Assembly (NCBI RefSeq): GCF_029643245.1
Contig: NZ_CP116398.1
Span: forward strand, 2,170,001 to 2,234,000
DNA length: 64,000 bases
Origin: Methylomonas sp. EFPC3
Lineage (GTDB): Bacteria; Pseudomonadota; Gammaproteobacteria; Methylococcales; Methylomonadaceae
Direction: 5' to 3'
Shown here: piece by piece, positions 33,521-40,914 of the stretch
Numbering within the stretch: the first letter of the stretch is position 1
Layout of the letters: every line of letters starts with the position of its first letter
Position numbers and translations under genes: made by a program
The notes under the pieces: generated by a model
The model's database searches: none
Seen by the model: only the letters and a program-made list of their open reading frames with translations
What the model was told of the DNA's origin: nothing

Positions 33521-34080
33521 GCATCGCACTGCGATTCGCTACCTTCGCGGTTTGCGCTCTACTTGCCGGGTGCGCCAGCACAAGCGTCACTTTGCAGCCC
33601 ACGCCACAATCTCCTGTCTGCACTTCCTCGACCAACGCGCTCGTCCTGTGGGCGCCTCACTGGCGTCCCGATCAAAAGGACCGGACCGCGCGCGAGGAAG
33701 CTGCCGCCTCCGGTCTGAACCAGTTCTTTGCTCAATCGGGCTGTTTCGCCCGCACTGAGCTCCGCAGAGTGCAGGCGCTGGCGCCGGCGACAGTCCAAGC
33801 GGCGCTTGGCAACACACGCGAGCCGGTCGGCTCGGTAGTTGGCATCGAGGTCCGCGAGCTTGGCCCGATTGTCAAGCTCCTGTCGTCTGTGGCACTGGTT
33901 GAAGGCGGAACCGAAGTTGTCCTGCGCATAATTGAATACTCGCCTCAGTCAGCCGCTGAAGTGCGCCAGTTTGTCTTGCACTGGAAGAATGGCGGCCCAG
34001 GCGTCGTCCGGGGCGTCGCCGGCCTAGCCGATGACATGCAGTCTGCGTTGCAAGCGGGCCTCCAACCCGGACCACGGTAG
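33496..34080 (+). CDS. Cassette protein 8, lipoprotein of unknown function
   Basis: 194 residues. Hydrophobic segment ALRFATFAVCALLAGCAS carries a lipobox (LAGC), so an acylated, membrane-anchored periplasmic protein. The first ~7 codons (MSVNPSL) are encoded by attC-derived sequence, so a fusion or an internal start is possible. The mature part contains ALVLWAPHWRPDQKDRTARE and GSVVGIEVRELGPIVKLLSS, resembling envelope lipoproteins without known role. Its TAG stop forms the GTAG head of the REP that follows. Confidence 0.7.
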   Translation: MSVNPSLHGIALRFATFAVCALLAGCASTSVTLQPTPQSPVCTSSTNALVLWAPHWRPDQKDRTAREEAAASGLNQFFAQSGCFARTELRRVQALAPATVQAALGNTREPVGSVVGIEVRELGPIVKLLSSVALVEGGTEVVLRIIEYSPQSAAEVRQFVLHWKNGGPGVVRGVAGLADDMQSALQAGLQPGPR

Positions 34081-34147
34081 GATGCGGTAAACAACGTGCA
34101 CCGCATCGTTCGCGATTGGTGCGGTTCGTAAACTCACCACACCCTAC
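34077..34147. repeat. BIME: inverted REP pair with GTAGG heads
   Basis: First unit: GTAG head (34077), ATGCGGT (34082-34088) with ACCGCAT (34100-34106). Second, inverted: GTGCGGT (34119-34125) with ACCACAC (34136-34142), then CCTAC (34143-34147). Head and arms match the REP next to the RAYT gene at 137-164, linking the two ends of the window. It abuts the end of the last cassette gene. Confidence 0.82.
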
Positions 34148-34368
34148 GCCTGCTTTGGGTTGGGCTGTTGACATTGGTACTTTTGTATCGTCTGTAGGCT
34201 TTCGGCCGGCAGGAGCCTAAAGACCGAGAGTTCCAACCAATCTCAGGAAAGTTATTGACGCTAAATTCCCTTCGATTTCAACCCAGCATGCATTAACCGG
34301 CTACTGCGGCTTTAACGCGTGTTGAGATCATTTCCAACCCTGTCTTCACATCGCCCTTTTTGAGATCG
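34148..34368. other. Spacer between the cassette array and the fcc operon
   Basis: No gene seen. It contains a GTTGGGC (34159-34165), the same core as at 28706, which could be the right boundary of the cassette region; a 7-base match in isolation may be chance. Confidence 0.4.
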
Positions 34369-34404
34369 AAAAAAAACCGGGCCTGCCTGTTTTGGCAGAC
34401 CCGG
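34369..34404 (-). terminator. Rho-independent terminator of the fccAB operon
   Basis: Arms 34377-34387 and 34394-34404 (CCGGG-CTGCC type, one mismatch) with a 6-base loop. On the minus strand they are followed by eight T residues (complement of 34369-34376). It lies 42 bases after the fccB stop codon. Confidence 0.93.
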
Positions 34405-34445
34405 CTAGACCAGCGAGGAACTGGAATCGGTTTACCGACTGTTAA

Positions 34446-35834
34446 TCAGAATACTTCCGCAAACAGGTTATTGGCCCACGCCAACATCATCTTGTAATTG
34501 TCGGAGTTGATCTGCTCGGCTTCGCCGGAGGCGGCGGCGATTTTTTCCATCGTATCCAGCGCCGGGTTATAACGGTAACCGGCGGTCAAAAACGACGCCG
34601 TGCTGGCCGTGATTGGACTGAAACAGGCGGAATTGGTGACCGGCGCTTCGTCCGGCATCACTCTTGCCGGCCTCAATTGCAGATGGCGCAACAGCGCGTC
34701 GGCGCAGACTTTGGCCTCGGAGTTGGCGATATGGCCGGCTTTGGGTTGCACCGAATCGTGGGCGTCGCCGATCACGTAGACATCGTTATCGTAAAGCGAC
34801 TGGTAAGTGTCGATATGGACGCCGGCCCAGGCCTTTCCGCCCAGCAAATGCCGAAAATCGGTTCCGAACAATAAATCGGCCGCCTTTTGTTTCGGAATCA
34901 CGTTGATCAAATGGAATTTTTGTCCGGAACCAATCGGGTTGGCCGGCAACGCTCCGGTATAGCTAACGTTGATGGTTTTGTCCTGCGGCAAGGCCAGGCG
35001 CGGATTGAAGGCCGCGGCAGCGCTGACGGCGTTGACCGCGGCATTGGGTTGATACTCGATTATGCCTTTATACAGTCCCGAGAAAGCCTTGCCGAAATTC
35101 AGCGGTTCGGCTTGGATCGTCGGATTCGCGTCCAGCACGAACAATTTGCCGCCGCCCTTTTTGTTTTTTAAATAATCCGCGATCAAACAAGCGCGCTCGT
35201 AAGGCCCCGGCGGACAACGGTAGGGCTTGGGCGGAATCGTCATCACCACCCGGGCTTTACCGCCGCTCGGCAACATTTTCAATTGATCGCGCAGATTATT
35301 GGTTTGCAGGCCCGCTTTCCAGGCATGCGGAAACGGGGTATTGGTGTCGGTCCAGCCGTTCTGCAGCATGCCCGGCGGAAAATCGAAATCGATACCGGGC
35401 GACAGCACCAGTTTGTCGAAGTAAATCTTGCTGCCGTCCGCCAGCGTGACGAAGCGACTGCCGTTGAGTTCGGCTCCCATCCCGGCCACGGCGCCTTGTT
35501 TGAAGGCAAATTGGTATTTTTCAGCGGCTTTGACTAACGGAAAGGTTAAATTCGCCAACGTTTTCTGGTTGTTCAAAACCAGGTTGGACAAGATGCAGGA
35601 AACGTGGGCGGCATTGCTGTCGACCAAGGTGACTTTGACGGCTGTCCCACCCCACAAGGCAATGTATTTCGCGACCGAAGCCCCGCCGAAGCCGCCGCCG
35701 ACCACGACGATTTCGAACGGCTCCGGTGCAGTAGCTGCGGCACTGCCGCTGTCGGCTTTAGCCAGGGTACCGGCGACTGCAGCCGAAGCGACGGTGCCGA
35801 GGCCCAATTTTTTGACAAACGTTCTTCTATCCAT
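34446..35834 (-). CDS. fccB: Sulfide dehydrogenase flavoprotein subunit FccB
   Basis: 462 residues from ATG 35834, preceded by AAGGGGA. N-terminal Tat signal MDRRTFVKKLGLG. FAD-binding Rossmann motif VVVGGGFGGASVAKYIALWG follows. Cysteines at VSCILSNLV and YRCPPGPYERACL fit the redox pair of flavocytochrome c sulfide dehydrogenases. GDAHDSVQPKAGHIANSEA is the second FAD contact, and the C-terminal FCSD-flavin-binding domain ends the protein. It oxidises sulfide in the periplasm and passes electrons to the cytochrome encoded 2 bases upstream. Confidence 0.9.
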   Translation of the reverse strand: MDRRTFVKKLGLGTVASAAVAGTLAKADSGSAAATAPEPFEIVVVGGGFGGASVAKYIALWGGTAVKVTLVDSNAAHVSCILSNLVLNNQKTLANLTFPLVKAAEKYQFAFKQGAVAGMGAELNGSRFVTLADGSKIYFDKLVLSPGIDFDFPPGMLQNGWTDTNTPFPHAWKAGLQTNNLRDQLKMLPSGGKARVVMTIPPKPYRCPPGPYERACLIADYLKNKKGGGKLFVLDANPTIQAEPLNFGKAFSGLYKGIIEYQPNAAVNAVSAAAAFNPRLALPQDKTINVSYTGALPANPIGSGQKFHLINVIPKQKAADLLFGTDFRHLLGGKAWAGVHIDTYQSLYDNDVYVIGDAHDSVQPKAGHIANSEAKVCADALLRHLQLRPARVMPDEAPVTNSACFSPITASTASFLTAGYRYNPALDTMEKIAAASGEAEQINSDNYKMMLAWANNLFAEVF

Positions 35835-35836
35835 GG

Positions 35837-36187
35837 TTAATCCCCTTGATTTGGCAAAGTCGACAGGTATTGGGCAATGGCATTCAGCTCGCAATCGCGA
35901 TACGCGCGGGCTTGCAGACTCATGATGTCCGCTTTGCCGTTGCTCTTGAATTCCCGCAAATCGCCGTATAAATCGCTGGCGGACTTGCCGCCGATGGAAT
36001 CGATTTCGCCTAACGATCGGCCCTGGTAACCGTGGCATTGGTAACACTGCGCCGCCAACAATTCGCCGTTCGGCTGCATGACTCGCTGCACGCCGTTGGC
36101 GTCGGTCACGCTACAATCCGCCGGCAATGCGGCGGCAACCTCTGTTGCCGCAACGGCCAGCAACACTAACAACACATTTTTTTTCAT
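35837..36187 (-). CDS. fccA: Monoheme cytochrome c, partner of FccB (FccA-like)
   Basis: 116 residues with a signal peptide (cut near AAALPADC). One heme site AQCYQCHGYQGRS, with an axial Met likely in DIMSLQARA; C-terminal helix ELNAIAQYLSTL is typical of class I cytochromes c. It accepts electrons from FccB. Some flavocytochromes have diheme FccA; here only a single CxxCH is seen. GAGGAGAAC precedes the ATG. A 23-base palindrome sits 34 bases upstream. Confidence 0.88.
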   Translation of the reverse strand: MKKNVLLVLLAVAATEVAAALPADCSVTDANGVQRVMQPNGELLAAQCYQCHGYQGRSLGEIDSIGGKSASDLYGDLREFKSNGKADIMSLQARAYRDCELNAIAQYLSTLPNQGD

Positions 36188-36220
36188 GATAGTTCTCCTC
36201 GTCTCCTGGTGCAGAGCATC

Positions 36221-36243
36221 GCTTCATTATTTAATAATGAAGC
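36221..36243. promoter_or_regulatory. Palindromic operator candidate upstream of fccA
   Basis: Perfect inverted repeat GCTTCATTAT-TTA-ATAATGAAGC, AT-rich core, 34 bases from the fccA start codon. This is the size and placement of a dimeric repressor site. In sulfide-oxidising bacteria ArsR-type sensors such as SqrR/BigR play this role, but no regulator gene for it is adjacent. The rest of the 36188-36441 gap shows nothing else. Confidence 0.65.
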
Positions 36244-36441
36244 TCTAATACATTAAGCCGCCAAGATGAATCCAAGTTGAATTCAAGATTAAAATCTGGT
36301 GAAAACTGTGGTTTTTATGCCGCCTATTCTTTGCCTCAGCTGTAAAAGGACGCCGCCGAAGCCGATGCAGCAACGATTGTCATAATTCCGCCACATTGCT
36401 CGGCTAATCTCGCCCGTAACCACCATCCAGGGGAAATGGGT

Positions 36442-37923
36442 ATGCGCGATACGCCTTGCGGTCGGGCGGCTAACAGTTGTCGGTCGCCCAACGTTCGCGA
36501 CCAAGTTGTTGCTTCGATTTGGCTGATGTTATGCCTGGTTTTGGCTTTACCGCCGGCGATTGCGAAACCGCAGCACAGCGACGTCATCATCGTCGGCGCC
36601 GGCCTATCCGGGCTCAGCGCCGCCTACTATTTGCAGCAGGCCGGGAACAGCGTGACACTGCTGGAAATGAGCCCGCATATCGGCGGCCGGATTCGGACCG
36701 CACACTATCCGGACGGCGCCCATGCCGAAATCGGCCTGGAAGAGTTTTGGAGCAACAGCCCGGCCAACGAGTTGTTCCGGGCGCTGAAGATTCCGTTGGA
36801 AACCTCGTACAGCAGTTTTTCCAGCTTTTACCGCCAGGGCCGTTTGTATCCGTTTACTCAGGACTGCAACCGGGCGTTTCTGGCATCGGTGCTAAACCCC
36901 GCCGAGCTGAAGGCTTACCAAGCCTGGGATAGCAATATGTCCGTTTTGCAGCGGCAACTGGAACAAAAACCGCTGAGTCCCCAATTGCGGGCCTTGCAGG
37001 ATATCTCGTTCGCCGAATGGATCGAAACCCGCAGCGGCTTGCCGGAAACCGCACAGCAGTTGGTGCGGATCGAAACCGAACCGGAATTCGCCACCTCCTG
37101 GCAAAAAATCAGCGCGTTGGAAGGCATCGCCGAATGGCGCTTGTTCTCCGGCGACGGCGCGACGCCGTACCACGTAATCGGCGGCAACCAGCGCGCCGCG
37201 GAAAGGCTGGCAGATGCAGTCGGCCGCAAGCGGATACGGTTGAACCAATTGGTGACGCATATCACCGCCACGGCGGAAGGCGTGGAAGTCACCGCCGTCG
37301 ATCAAAGCAATTTTCGCCAGCGGATTTACCGGGCCGATTACGCGATAACCGCCATTCCGTTGTTCCGTCTGAACGATATCCAATTCGAACCGCCGTTGAG
37401 CGCCGAGCGCAAACAGGCGATTCAAACCCAATCCGCCGGCGCCTATTTCACGGCCCACGTGTTTCTCGACCCCGACGCCGCCCGGTTCTGGACCGTGCAA
37501 GGCCAGAGCGTGCTGCCCATCCTCAGCGACGGCCCGCTGGGCGTGATTTACGCCGGTCAGTCCCAGCCCGGCCGCGACATCTTGTTGAATCTGCTGATCA
37601 ACGGTGCCAGCGCGGAGCGCTTCAATTCCCGCGTCAACGACCCGGACCAGATTCGGGAGGAATTGCTGGCCGCATTCGACCAGCTATGGCCCGGCGTGCG
37701 GCCGGCGATCAAGCGGATGCAGTTCTACCGCTACCATCCGCGGGCCATCGCCTCGTGGCCGGTGGGGCGCTCGCGCTTCGACGAACTGGCCGACGCGCTG
37801 CGCGCAGGCCAAGGCAGAATCTATTTCGCCGGCGACTTTAGCGAAGACACCCATTCCAACGGCGCAGTCGAATCGGCCCAACGCGCGGTGCAGGCGATTC
37901 TGAAGACGTCGCGGCCCCGCTGA
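36442..37923 (+). CDS. FAD-dependent amine oxidase / phytoene-desaturase-like oxidoreductase
   Basis: 493 residues. The second of two in-frame ATGs (36436 and 36442) is spaced properly from AGGGGAAA. A hydrophobic segment at about 25-42 (ASIWLMLCLVLALPPAIA) suggests export or anchoring. FAD motif is VIIVGAGLSGLSAAYYLQQAG, with GGRIRTAHYPDG as the GG motif. The C-terminal YFAGDFSEDTHSNGAVESA closes the flavin site, as in monoamine oxidases. Substrate unknown. Divergent from fccA and apparently monocistronic. Confidence 0.85.
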   Translation: MRDTPCGRAANSCRSPNVRDQVVASIWLMLCLVLALPPAIAKPQHSDVIIVGAGLSGLSAAYYLQQAGNSVTLLEMSPHIGGRIRTAHYPDGAHAEIGLEEFWSNSPANELFRALKIPLETSYSSFSSFYRQGRLYPFTQDCNRAFLASVLNPAELKAYQAWDSNMSVLQRQLEQKPLSPQLRALQDISFAEWIETRSGLPETAQQLVRIETEPEFATSWQKISALEGIAEWRLFSGDGATPYHVIGGNQRAAERLADAVGRKRIRLNQLVTHITATAEGVEVTAVDQSNFRQRIYRADYAITAIPLFRLNDIQFEPPLSAERKQAIQTQSAGAYFTAHVFLDPDAARFWTVQGQSVLPILSDGPLGVIYAGQSQPGRDILLNLLINGASAERFNSRVNDPDQIREELLAAFDQLWPGVRPAIKRMQFYRYHPRAIASWPVGRSRFDELADALRAGQGRIYFAGDFSEDTHSNGAVESAQRAVQAILKTSRPR

Positions 37924-38142
37924 AAAGCGCCAGTTGCTTCGGTTCGAACTTTAACAATTCGGCGTTTTTGGAAGCCGATCATGGCATAGGGTATAGTTGG
38001 GTTACCGTGCATTTTTTGCGAGCCGAGCGCCTTGGTCGCGGCTTAAACTCCCGCCCCATACCATGAGTAACCGGCGCTCCAAGCCGCAAAAACCGGATTC
38101 TTCCACCTGAACATTCAGTGCCAGAGAAGGCCAAAGCTTCCT

Positions 38143-39570
38143 ATGCCCGAAAATGCCATTTGCCAGTCCGCCGCAATTTTAAACAGCGATTTTATCGCCA
38201 TCGCAATCGTCAAAGACCGACACGTCGTCTGGGCCAACGCTGCGATGCACCGCATGTTCGGTTACGAACCGAGCGAATTGGTCGGCCTAGCCACCCGCCA
38301 GCTGTTTCTGGATCAGGCCAGTTACGAGGCATTCGGCCACGAGGCGTATTCGGCGATAGCGGCTGGCCAAACCTATACCGATACTATTCCGCAAAGACGT
38401 AAGGACGGCACGACGGGCTGGTATGAAATCAACATTTCCAGCCTCGCCGGTTACCCGGACATGGCGGTTGGGGCTATCGTCGACCGAACCGACTGCTACC
38501 GCAACGTCCAAAGACTCGAAGAAAGCGAGTTGTGTTACCGCTCGGTCGTAGAAGACCAGACCGAGGCCATCTGCCGCTTTTTGCCGGACGGTACGTTCTT
38601 ATTCGTCAATGAGGTTTATTGCCGGCTGTTCGGAAAGTCCGCAGCAGAATTGATCGGCCACCGCTGGCAACCCATAGCTCATCCCGACGATGTGCCGAGG
38701 ATCGAAGCCGGACTGGGCGCAATGTCTCCGGATCAGCCTGTGATCGTGATCGAGAACCGGGTGTTCGGCGCCGGCGGTAAGCTACGCTGGATGCAATTCG
38801 TCAATCGCGGCTTTTACGACGATACCGGAACTCTGAAGGAAATTCAGTCGGTCGGCCGCGATATCACGCGTCTGAAACAAATCGAATCGGACCTGCGCGA
38901 AAGCGACGAGCGGCTGGAAATGGCGTTGGCAGCCTCGGGGCTGGTGCTATGGGACTGGAATATACCTGAACGCAAGGTCACCGCCGGGAATCGCTGGTTC
39001 GACTTGCTCGGCTACACCGACGCGGAACTGGGTACGGACGAAGACGACTGGATGGCCTTAATAAATCCTCGGGACCTGGAACGCTTTCGCCACAAGCTTC
39101 AAGCACATTTGCATGGCGAAACCGCCAGCTTCGAAAGCGAACACCAGTTACGGCATAAAGACGGACATTGGGTTACAGTCGAAGCCAAAGGCAAGGTGAC
39201 TCGCCGGGACAAGGACGGCATGCCGTTGCGCATGGTCGGCACCATTCAAGATATTACGATGCGCAAGCGTCTGAACGAAGAAGGCATGGATTTGTTGAAG
39301 CGGATCGAATCGTTGATACGCGAAAGTTCATCTTACACTCCCGCACCAACGGCAGAAGGTAAAACCGCGGAAAGTCTGACCAAACGCCAGCGGCAGATCC
39401 TGGGATTGATCGCGATCGGCATGACCTCGGCTGAAATCGGCAAGCGCTTGCATCTGGCGACGCCAACGGTCATTTCGCACCGCCGCAACCTGATGGCGAA
39501 GCTGGATCTGCACAGCACCGCCGAAGTCACCAAGTTTGCAATCGATCACGGCCTACTTCCTTCCAAATAA
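38143..39570 (+). CDS. Multi-PAS LuxR-type transcriptional regulator
   Basis: 475 residues. Three PAS units with PAC extensions (about 10-120, 125-250 and 255-380), e.g. DRHVVWANAAMHRMFGYEPS, FLFVNEVYCRLFGKSAAEL and WDWNIPERKVTAGNRWF. Then a LuxR helix-turn-helix (about 408-470): LTKRQRQILGLIAIGMTSAE, VISHRRNLMAKLDLHS. No membrane helix and no kinase domain, so a one-component cytoplasmic sensor is likely. Input signal unknown. A hairpin with a T-run follows. Confidence 0.9.
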   Translation: MPENAICQSAAILNSDFIAIAIVKDRHVVWANAAMHRMFGYEPSELVGLATRQLFLDQASYEAFGHEAYSAIAAGQTYTDTIPQRRKDGTTGWYEINISSLAGYPDMAVGAIVDRTDCYRNVQRLEESELCYRSVVEDQTEAICRFLPDGTFLFVNEVYCRLFGKSAAELIGHRWQPIAHPDDVPRIEAGLGAMSPDQPVIVIENRVFGAGGKLRWMQFVNRGFYDDTGTLKEIQSVGRDITRLKQIESDLRESDERLEMALAASGLVLWDWNIPERKVTAGNRWFDLLGYTDAELGTDEDDWMALINPRDLERFRHKLQAHLHGETASFESEHQLRHKDGHWVTVEAKGKVTRRDKDGMPLRMVGTIQDITMRKRLNEEGMDLLKRIESLIRESSSYTPAPTAEGKTAESLTKRQRQILGLIAIGMTSAEIGKRLHLATPTVISHRRNLMAKLDLHSTAEVTKFAIDHGLLPSK

Positions 39571-39621
39571 GCCGGCCTAGTCGGCTGCGCGCAGAAATTA
39601 GCATATATACGCTACGGAGTT

Positions 39622-39646
39622 ACCACATTATGGTGGTTATTTTTTT
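39622..39646 (+). terminator. Probable rho-independent terminator after the PAS-LuxR gene
   Basis: ACCAC (39622-39626) pairs with GTGGT (39633-39637) and is followed by TATTTTTTT. Short stem but a strong T-run, 50 bases after the stop codon. Confidence 0.6.
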
Positions 39647-39696
39647 GTACCGTTGTCTTATGCTTGCCCTATGTTGGACGCGCAACAAGTTAGACA

Positions 39697-39996
39697 ATGG
39701 ACAAAATAGATTTCGGGCAGAACTGCCCGCTTACCCGTTATTTGCAGAAAATATCGATGTTAGACGCCGGCGGCCGTAAATCGCAGTTTGCCGGCGCCTT
39801 GCTGTGCGGATTTGGTTATCCGGATTTTATCAGGAACTTGCCGGACGTTACTTTCACGGCACAGCTGTTGCGATCTATCGCCGAGTCCGGACAAATCGAG
39901 ATTTTATCCGACGTGGCAAATCGCTGCACCGAATGCCCGGAATTAGGCCGTTGTGAAATCGGCACTCAAATCATGGCAGCCTCTCACACCCGGTAG
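39697..39996 (+). CDS. Small Cys-rich protein of unknown function
   Basis: 99 residues, soluble, no signal peptide. Contains NCPLTRYLQKISM near the N-terminus and a C-terminal cysteine cluster NRCTECPELGRCEIG (C-x2-C-x5-C) that could bind zinc or an iron-sulfur cluster. No family recognised. Single gene between the PAS-LuxR regulator and a convergent lipoprotein gene. The start lacks a clear ribosome site, so the N-terminus is tentative. Confidence 0.6.
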   Translation: MDKIDFGQNCPLTRYLQKISMLDAGGRKSQFAGALLCGFGYPDFIRNLPDVTFTAQLLRSIAESGQIEILSDVANRCTECPELGRCEIGTQIMAASHTR

Positions 39997-40083
39997 CAAC
40001 GCTGTCCGGTCCCTGATCCCCGTTCTCCCACCGCTCCCGGTACCTTTTACGCCGTCAATCCCTGAATGGCTGCCCGCTGTCGG

Positions 40084-40839
40084 TCAGTGACGGTGATCGT
40101 GTCCCATTTGCGCCTGAACTTTGACGACGAACGGATCGTATTCCTTATCACCCAGGTCCGCGAAATCGACAATCTCATAGCTGTCGCTCGGAATCGGTTG
40201 CCAGGGAACAGAGCCAAGGGCGTAGACGTTCAGCAACTCGGTCCGTTCGGCGGCAGCGGCGGTTTCGCGTTCGATCAACACTGGCAGGCCCAGATCCAGC
40301 CGGATTACGACATGCCATTTGGCACCGGCCACGGTACCTTGGTATTCACGCACCGGTTTGCCGTCCAGTCGATCCTCGCTACCGGCTTCCAACCGTTCCA
40401 ACACGGCCGGATCGATCAATAGCGCCAACTTCTGCCAAACCGGTTTGCTGCCGAGCATTTTCAAATCGTCTTCTTGAAATTCGAGCGCCCGGCGGTCGCC
40501 GTGATACAGCTTGCGGTGAATTAAAGTCTTGCCGTCGCGTTGCCAGAGCTCGCCCAAGCCGAGTTGCGGCCGCTCGATGACGATTTGCTTGGCATCCCGC
40601 CAAAACCGCCACGTCACAGGTTCCGCGTCCGCGTCGGCCAAATCGTGCCCATGCTCGCCTGGTCCTTTGGACAGCGTGGTTCTATATTCGGCCGCGGCGG
40701 GCGGCAGGTTGGCGGATGCCAAATCGACAAGTCCGCCGGGCACGGCTTGATGATGGGATGTCTGGCTACATGCGGCCAAAATTACCGCCGTAGCGAAGAC
40801 AAAGAGGAGCTTGGAAAGCGAATTAACAATTTGAGCCAT
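40084..40839 (-). CDS. Lipoprotein of unknown function downstream of phoA
   Basis: 251 residues from ATG 40839. Signal with lipobox LFVFATAVILAACSQTSHH, so membrane-anchored. The mature part is rich in Trp, Asp and His (PGEHGHDLADADAEPVTWRF, RDAKQIVIERPQLGLGELWQ) and ends MGHDHRH, suggesting metal binding. It looks like a beta-rich outer-membrane-lipoprotein-carrier type fold, but no family is assigned. It lies 75 bases after phoA on the same strand, though a terminator intervenes. Confidence 0.75.
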   Translation of the reverse strand: MAQIVNSLSKLLFVFATAVILAACSQTSHHQAVPGGLVDLASANLPPAAAEYRTTLSKGPGEHGHDLADADAEPVTWRFWRDAKQIVIERPQLGLGELWQRDGKTLIHRKLYHGDRRALEFQEDDLKMLGSKPVWQKLALLIDPAVLERLEAGSEDRLDGKPVREYQGTVAGAKWHVVIRLDLGLPVLIERETAAAAERTELLNVYALGSVPWQPIPSDSYEIVDFADLGDKEYDPFVVKVQAQMGHDHRH

Positions 40840-40863
40840 GAATAAGCGGATACGGGATTGACG

Positions 40864-40893
40864 AAAAAGCCGGGGGCATTTTAGCCGCCCCCG
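40864..40893 (-). terminator. Rho-independent terminator after phoA
   Basis: CGGGGGC/GCCCCCG arms (40871-40877 and 40887-40893), 9-base loop. On the minus strand they are followed by GGCTTTTTCG. It lies just after the phoA stop and before the lipoprotein gene, so the latter may depend on read-through or its own promoter. Confidence 0.75.
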
Positions 40894-40914
40894 ACAAAGC
40901 AATAGCGACTGCCG

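Noticed and set aside
32924-33718. 264-residue acetyltransferase as one intact gene
   Set aside because: The last ~85 residues are out-of-frame sequence; the true C-terminus is recovered in another frame after a one-base shift.
34159-34165. GTTGGGC as a firm right boundary of the cassette array
   Set aside because: A 7-base match to GTTRRRY is expected by chance about once per kilobase and there is no paired left core nearby.
28598-34165. CRISPR array or tandem repeat locus
   Set aside because: Repeats are few, of different lengths, and flank genes; no regularly spaced short repeats.
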